In this document: in pieces, positions 4,941 to 7,523 of the stretch | Position numbering within the stretch: position 1 is the first letter of the stretch | Layout: each line of letters opens with the position of its first letter | Assembly (NCBI GenBank): GCA_030066475.1 | Contig: JASJBO010000357.1 | Location: 1-7,523, forward strand | DNA: 7,523 bases | Direction of reading: 5' to 3' | DNA from: Myxococcota bacterium | Lineage (GTDB): Bacteria; Myxococcota_A; UBA9160; PR03 | Program-made: the position numbers and the translations under genes | Notes under the pieces: model-generated | What the model saw: only the letters and a program-made list of their open reading frames with translations | Databases searched by the model: none | Told to the model about the DNA's origin: nothing

Positions 4941-4984
4941 CCTTCGCGCGCCTGCGGCTCGCTGCGCGCGCCTGCGGCGCTTGC
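4941..4984 (+). repeat. Third, shorter copy of the hairpin repeat family
   Basis: The 18-bp stretch CGGCTCGCTGCGCGCGCC (4955-4972) is identical to the core of the copies at 498-613, and the element ends in the same GCGCTTGC. Its terminal hairpin is GCGCC-TGC-GGCGC (4968-4980): the same stem and loop as in the tRNA operon, but with GGC and GCC removed from opposite arms, so pairing is kept. It lies in the convergent region between the glycosyltransferase and DUF4097 genes. Confidence 0.7.
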
Positions 4985-5087
4985 GCGGGCGACCGCCTTC
5001 GCTCCTGGTCCGCCTGGGCTCGCAGGCGAGACGACCTCACGCCCGAAGCGCCCATAGAGGTCTCTGCCCGGATCGAAGGGGGAAGCC

Positions 5088-5153
5088 GCAAGCGGAGGCG
5101 GGCGCTTCGCCCGCCGCAGCGCGCAGCGGCGCCGCCGGCGCCGCGGAGTTCAA
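5088..5153 (-). repeat. Fourth, diverged copy of the hairpin repeat family, overlapping a stop codon
   Basis: Read on the minus strand it begins TTGAACTCCGC, exactly the 11 bases that open the copy at 497. It shares the core GCTGCGCGC (5119-5127) and the closing CGCTTGC (5088-5094). Its main hairpin on this strand is GGCGGGCG-AAG-CGCCCGCC (5097-5115). A second GC-rich palindrome lies at 5129-5141. The TGA in its opening sequence is the stop codon of the upstream DUF4097 gene, so it serves as that gene's immediate 3' untranslated region and may act as its 3' end. Confidence 0.55.
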
Positions 5154-6082
5154 CGGGCCCGGATGCGGATGTTGCCGCCCGAGGTGCGGATCTGGAGCGA
5201 CTCGCCGCCGCCGCCGAGGCGGGCGCGGACCTCGTCGCCCTCGACGCGGCCCTCGAGCGCGAGGTCGTCCAGGTCGATGCGCCCGCCGCTGGTGCGCGCG
5301 TCGAGGTCGACGCCGTGGCCCTCCTCGAACTCCACCTCGACGCTGCCGCCCGAGGTCTCGAGCGTGCCGGCGGGCTCGGCCAGGAAGCGCACCGAGATGT
5401 TGCCGCCGCTGGTTCGTGCGTCGACGGGTCCACCCACGTCGTGGATGCGCAGGTCGCCGCCGCTGGTGCGGATCTCGACCGCCCCCGAGACGTCGGACGC
5501 GCGCACGCCGCCCCCGGAGCTGCGCACCTCGACGCGGCCCTCCACCTCGCTGACGCGCACCTCGCCGCCCGAGCTGCGCACCTCGACGTCGCCCGTGATC
5601 TCGTCCACCTCCACCCGCCCGCCGCCGGTGCGGACCGCCACGCGCCCCTCGAGCTGCTCGAGCTGCACCGCGCCGCCGCCCGTGTTCACCTCGGCCGAGA
5701 ACGCCTCGGGAACGCGCACGCGCACCTCGACCTTGGGACCGCCCAGGAAGGACAGCGCCCCGAACGAGCCGCGCAGCTCGACCTCGTCGCCGTCGCGGCG
5801 CAGCTCGAAGTCGCCGGCGCCGGCGCGGAAGCCCCAGGTGTGGGCCTCGACGCGCACGGTGTCCTCGTCGTGGCTCTCGATCTGGACGCGGCCGCCGTCC
5901 ACGTCGACGCGCAGCCGGCCGCCCGGCTCGGCCGGCACCTCGCGCTCGAACTCGGCGGCCCGCGCCGGCGCAGCGGCGAGCAGCGCCAGGGCGAGAGCGA
6001 AGAACCGCAAGGCCGCGCAGCGGCCGCGCAGTGAGCCGTAGGCGAACGAAGGTCTCGTGGTCGGGCCGAGTCGGTGCTGCAT
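5150..6082 (-). CDS. Secreted DUF4097-type beta-repeat protein (second paralogue)
   Basis: The product is 310 residues. A long basic N-region precedes a hydrophobic core (residues 26-38, RFFALALALLAAA) and a likely signal peptidase I site in PARAAEF (about 42-43), so the protein is probably exported to the periplasm or surface. After EVPAEPGGRLRVDVDGG (48-64) and the FLGGPKVEVRVRVPEAF segment (112-128) come five 18-residue repeats (130-219), each with the pattern V-E-V-R-(S/T)-(S/T)-G-G plus two strands. Irregular repeats follow, ending IRTSGGNIRIRAR. This is the DUF4097 (putative adhesin) pattern, expected to form a right-handed beta-solenoid. No catalytic residues are seen. The ATG at 6082 has GGAGAGGAGC directly before it. 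It lies 12 bp after the stop of its paralogue, so the two are surely one operon. The role is unknown. Confidence 0.85.
   Translation of the reverse strand: MQHRLGPTTRPSFAYGSLRGRCAALRFFALALALLAAAPARAAEFEREVPAEPGGRLRVDVDGGRVQIESHDEDTVRVEAHTWGFRAGAGDFELRRDGDEVELRGSFGALSFLGGPKVEVRVRVPEAFSAEVNTGGGAVQLEQLEGRVAVRTGGGRVEVDEITGDVEVRSSGGEVRVSEVEGRVEVRSSGGGVRASDVSGAVEIRTSGGDLRIHDVGGPVDARTSGGNISVRFLAEPAGTLETSGGSVEVEFEEGHGVDLDARTSGGRIDLDDLALEGRVEGDEVRARLGGGGESLQIRTSGGNIRIRAR
5426..5695 (-). repeat. Five in-frame 54-bp repeats coding for 18-residue beta units
   Basis: Units at residues 130-147, 148-165, 166-183, 184-201 and 202-219 share the frame (V/A)-x-V-R-(S/T)-(S/T/G)-G-G followed by two short strands and E-G-R/V-S-G-A-type turns. 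Units three and four begin with the same eight residues, VEVRSSGG, and GC-rich codons recur, so the DNA itself is repetitive. The array is prone to unit gain or loss. Confidence 0.85.
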
Positions 6083-6094
6083 GCTCCTCTCCGC

Positions 6095-7051
6095 CTAGCG
6101 CGCACGCACGCGGATGCGCCCGCGCGGGGTGTAGAGCTGGAGCCGGGCGCCGCCGCCATTGAGCAGGCCCAGCGCCCGCGTCTCGCCCTGCTCGCCGTCG
6201 AGCGTGAGCCCGGCCAGCTCGACGCCGCCGCCCGACGCGCGCGCGTCGAGCTCGGCGCCCGCACGCGCGGGGACCACCACGTCGACCGAGCCGTTGCGCG
6301 TCTCGACGAGACCGGCCGGCGCGTCCACGAAGCTCGCGAAGACGCTCCCGCGCTCGGTCTTCACCTCCACGGGACCGCTCACGTCGCGCAGCTCGACGGG
6401 GCCGTCGTCGCTGCGCAGCACGGCGCGGCCGGCGACGTGGCGCGCCTCGATCGCCCCGCCGCCGGTGCGCGCGTCGAGGTCGCCCGTCACCCAGCTCGCC
6501 TCGAGGTCGCCTTCGGTCGTCTTGAGCTCCACGTCCCCCACCACCTCGCGCACGCGCAGGTCGGCGTCCTCGGTGCGCAGCCGCACGGAGCCCTCGACCC
6601 CGACCACCTCGATCGCGGCGCCGCGCGCGCGCACGCGCACGCCGCCGCTCACGTCCTCGACCCGGATCGGCCCGGCGCTGGCGCGCAGGTCGAGCGAGAA
6701 GTGGCGCGGCACCCAGATCCGCACCTCGACGCGGGGGCCGCCGAACATCCACGCGAAGGTCCCCGTCACGGTCGACACCACGCGCACGCGCTCGCCCGTC
6801 TGCTCGACCCGCGTGCGCACGCTCGCCGCGCCCCAGCCGCTGGTCTCGGCCAGCACCCGCACCTCGTCCACATCGTGCGAGACCACCTCGAGCGAGCCCG
6901 GGTCGGGCCGCAGGCCCTCGCCGAGGTCGAGCACCACCTCGAGGTGGCCGCCCGGACGCACGGGGACGCGCTCGTCGAGGGTCTCCGCGCCAGCGTCGGC
7001 GGCCGCCCCGAGCAGGGCGAGCGAGAGCAGGATGGAGAACGAGGGCGCCAT
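6095..7051 (-). CDS. Secreted DUF4097-type beta-repeat protein (first paralogue)
   Basis: The product is 318 residues. The signal peptide MAPSFSILLSLALLGAAADA is followed by a likely cleavage site near ADA-GAE (18-23). The layout matches the downstream paralogue: ERVPVRPGGHLEVVLDLG (27-44), FGGPRVEVRIWVPRHF (103-118), then 18-residue repeats (120-227). A conserved irregular section follows (FVDAPAGLVETRNGSVDVVV, 241-260; LDARASGGGVEL, 268-279), and the protein ends GRIRVRAR. Its repeats are more diverged from each other than in the paralogue, keeping the spacing but losing many of the Ser/Thr-Gly-Gly turns. The ATG at 7051 is chosen because the signal peptide starts there; the longer reading to 7219 adds only Arg/Cys-rich sequence. 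There is no clear ribosome-binding site. It probably acts in the cell envelope; the function is unknown. Confidence 0.85.
   Translation of the reverse strand: MAPSFSILLSLALLGAAADAGAETLDERVPVRPGGHLEVVLDLGEGLRPDPGSLEVVSHDVDEVRVLAETSGWGAASVRTRVEQTGERVRVVSTVTGTFAWMFGGPRVEVRIWVPRHFSLDLRASAGPIRVEDVSGGVRVRARGAAIEVVGVEGSVRLRTEDADLRVREVVGDVELKTTEGDLEASWVTGDLDARTGGGAIEARHVAGRAVLRSDDGPVELRDVSGPVEVKTERGSVFASFVDAPAGLVETRNGSVDVVVPARAGAELDARASGGGVELAGLTLDGEQGETRALGLLNGGGARLQLYTPRGRIRVRAR
6371..6694 (-). repeat. Six in-frame 54-bp repeats coding for 18-residue beta units
   Basis: Units at residues 120-137, 138-155, 156-173, 174-191, 192-209 and 210-227 align without gaps, for example VRLRTEDADLRVREVVGD, VELKTTEGDLEASWVTGD and LDARTGGGAIEARHVAGR. 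The length is strictly 18 residues while sequence identity is low, showing structural rather than recent-duplication conservation. Confidence 0.8.
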
Positions 7052-7181
7052 GGCTCGCGGGTGGGGAGGAGCAAGCCGCGTGCCGGCGCGGGACGGCTGC
7101 GGGCGCCTCAAGAGCGCCCCCGGTGCAGCAAGGAGCCGACACCGCGCAGCGGCGCGCCTGCAGATGCAGACGCGGCGGGGG

Positions 7182-7523
7182 TCACCGCCGCAGCGTGCTT
7201 CGCCGGCTGCCGATGCCACGTGCGGCGAAGCGCCTCAGGGCCAGGAGCGCGCCGAGGCCGCCGAGCCGAAGCAGCCCGGCGGAGGGCTCCGGGACCAGGT
7301 TCAGGGCGATGCTGCCCGTCGCGGAGAGGTACCCGTCGACGGCGATCTGATAGGTCGTCCCGGCGACGGCGTGCAGGACGATCTCGCTCTGCAAGGTGCC
7401 ACGCGCGTCGTCGTTCTGTGCCAACACTGCCAGGTTGGAGACCACGACCCCGGTCGCGACGGTGAGGTACGTATCGAAGTCGCTGCCGAACGTATCGACG
7501 ATGAGGGTGCCGTTTCTGCCAGC
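7182..7523 (-). CDS. PEP-CTERM protein with PPC-like domain (C-terminal fragment)
   Basis: This is the last 113 residues of a protein whose start lies beyond the right edge; the frame is open to base 7523. Residues about 11-76 resemble a bacterial pre-peptidase C-terminal-type beta domain: FGSDFDTYLTVATG (12-25), AQNDD (35-39), and HAVAGTTYQIAVDGYLSATG (51-70). Next comes VPEPSAG (77-83), a short hydrophobic stretch (LLRLGGLGALLAL, 84-96) and the basic cluster RRFAARGIGSRR (97-108). This is the tripartite PEP-CTERM sorting signal recognised by an exosortase, which handles proteins in exopolysaccharide-producing Gram-negative bacteria. The Arg inside the hydrophobic part and the long basic tail are slightly unusual. 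The protein is probably exported and surface- or matrix-associated. It lies 130 bp before the two DUF4097 genes on the same strand. Confidence 0.85.
   Translation of the reverse strand, partial: AGRNGTLIVDTFGSDFDTYLTVATGVVVSNLAVLAQNDDARGTLQSEIVLHAVAGTTYQIAVDGYLSATGSIALNLVPEPSAGLLRLGGLGALLALRRFAARGIGSRRSTLRR

Noticed and set aside
2107..5433. Minus-strand open frame of over 1,100 codons crossing four genes
   Set aside because: It runs through the tRNA-Leu gene and antisense to the glycosyltransferase, with extreme Arg/Ala bias. It is an artefact of stop-codon scarcity.
5315..6034. Plus-strand open frames rich in His/Asp/Ala/Leu antisense to the DUF4097 repeats
   Set aside because: The apparent repeats simply mirror the repeats of the real minus-strand gene, and there is no signal, motif or ribosome-binding site.

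Overview
This is a very GC-rich window, probably from a Gram-negative bacterium with an exosortase/PEP-CTERM surface-sorting system. The evidence is a PEP-CTERM tail, two signal-peptide beta-repeat proteins, a PATAN/DUF4388 regulator-like protein and GC-rich codon choice. This mix would fit a deltaproteobacterial-type lineage (Myxococcota or relatives). That placement is inference, because no marker in the window fixes it.

Left part (1-2020, all on the minus strand): the translation block runs rlmB, a putative promoter, tRNA-Thr(TGT), tRNA-Tyr(GTA), tRNA-Gly(TCC), tRNA-Thr(GGT), then tuf (start only; it runs off the left edge). The four tRNAs have the same order and anticodons as the thrU-tyrU-glyT-thrT-tufB operon of E. 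coli. Here, however, the spacers are long and structured. One holds two near-identical copies of a 54-bp hairpin repeat, another holds nested inverted repeats followed by a T-rich stretch, and a third holds two short tandem duplications.

Middle (2094-4908): a 418-residue PATAN/DUF4388 protein lies upstream of rlmB on the same strand. It diverges, across about 330 bp of GC-rich DNA, from a small 105-residue protein of unknown function that has a promoter-like sequence almost at its start codon. A tRNA-Leu(TAA) gene converges on that small gene with a 4-nt gap. A family 2 glycosyltransferase follows on the plus strand.

Right part (4909-7523): about 240 bp of hairpin-rich DNA separates the glycosyltransferase from three minus-strand envelope genes. 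In transcription order these are a PEP-CTERM protein (C-terminal part only), then two tandem paralogous secreted DUF4097-type beta-repeat proteins with clear 18-residue periodicity and only 12 bp between them. The 130 bp between the PEP-CTERM gene and the first DUF4097 gene (7052-7181) contain a 6-bp inverted repeat (7101-7119) but no convincing promoter.

Most of the window is recognisable housekeeping and envelope biology, and I see no defence, mobile or biosynthetic system. The least explained elements are the hairpin repeat family (497-613, 4941-4984, 5088-5153), the architecture of the tRNA operon spacers, and the paralogous 18-residue repeat proteins beside a PEP-CTERM protein.
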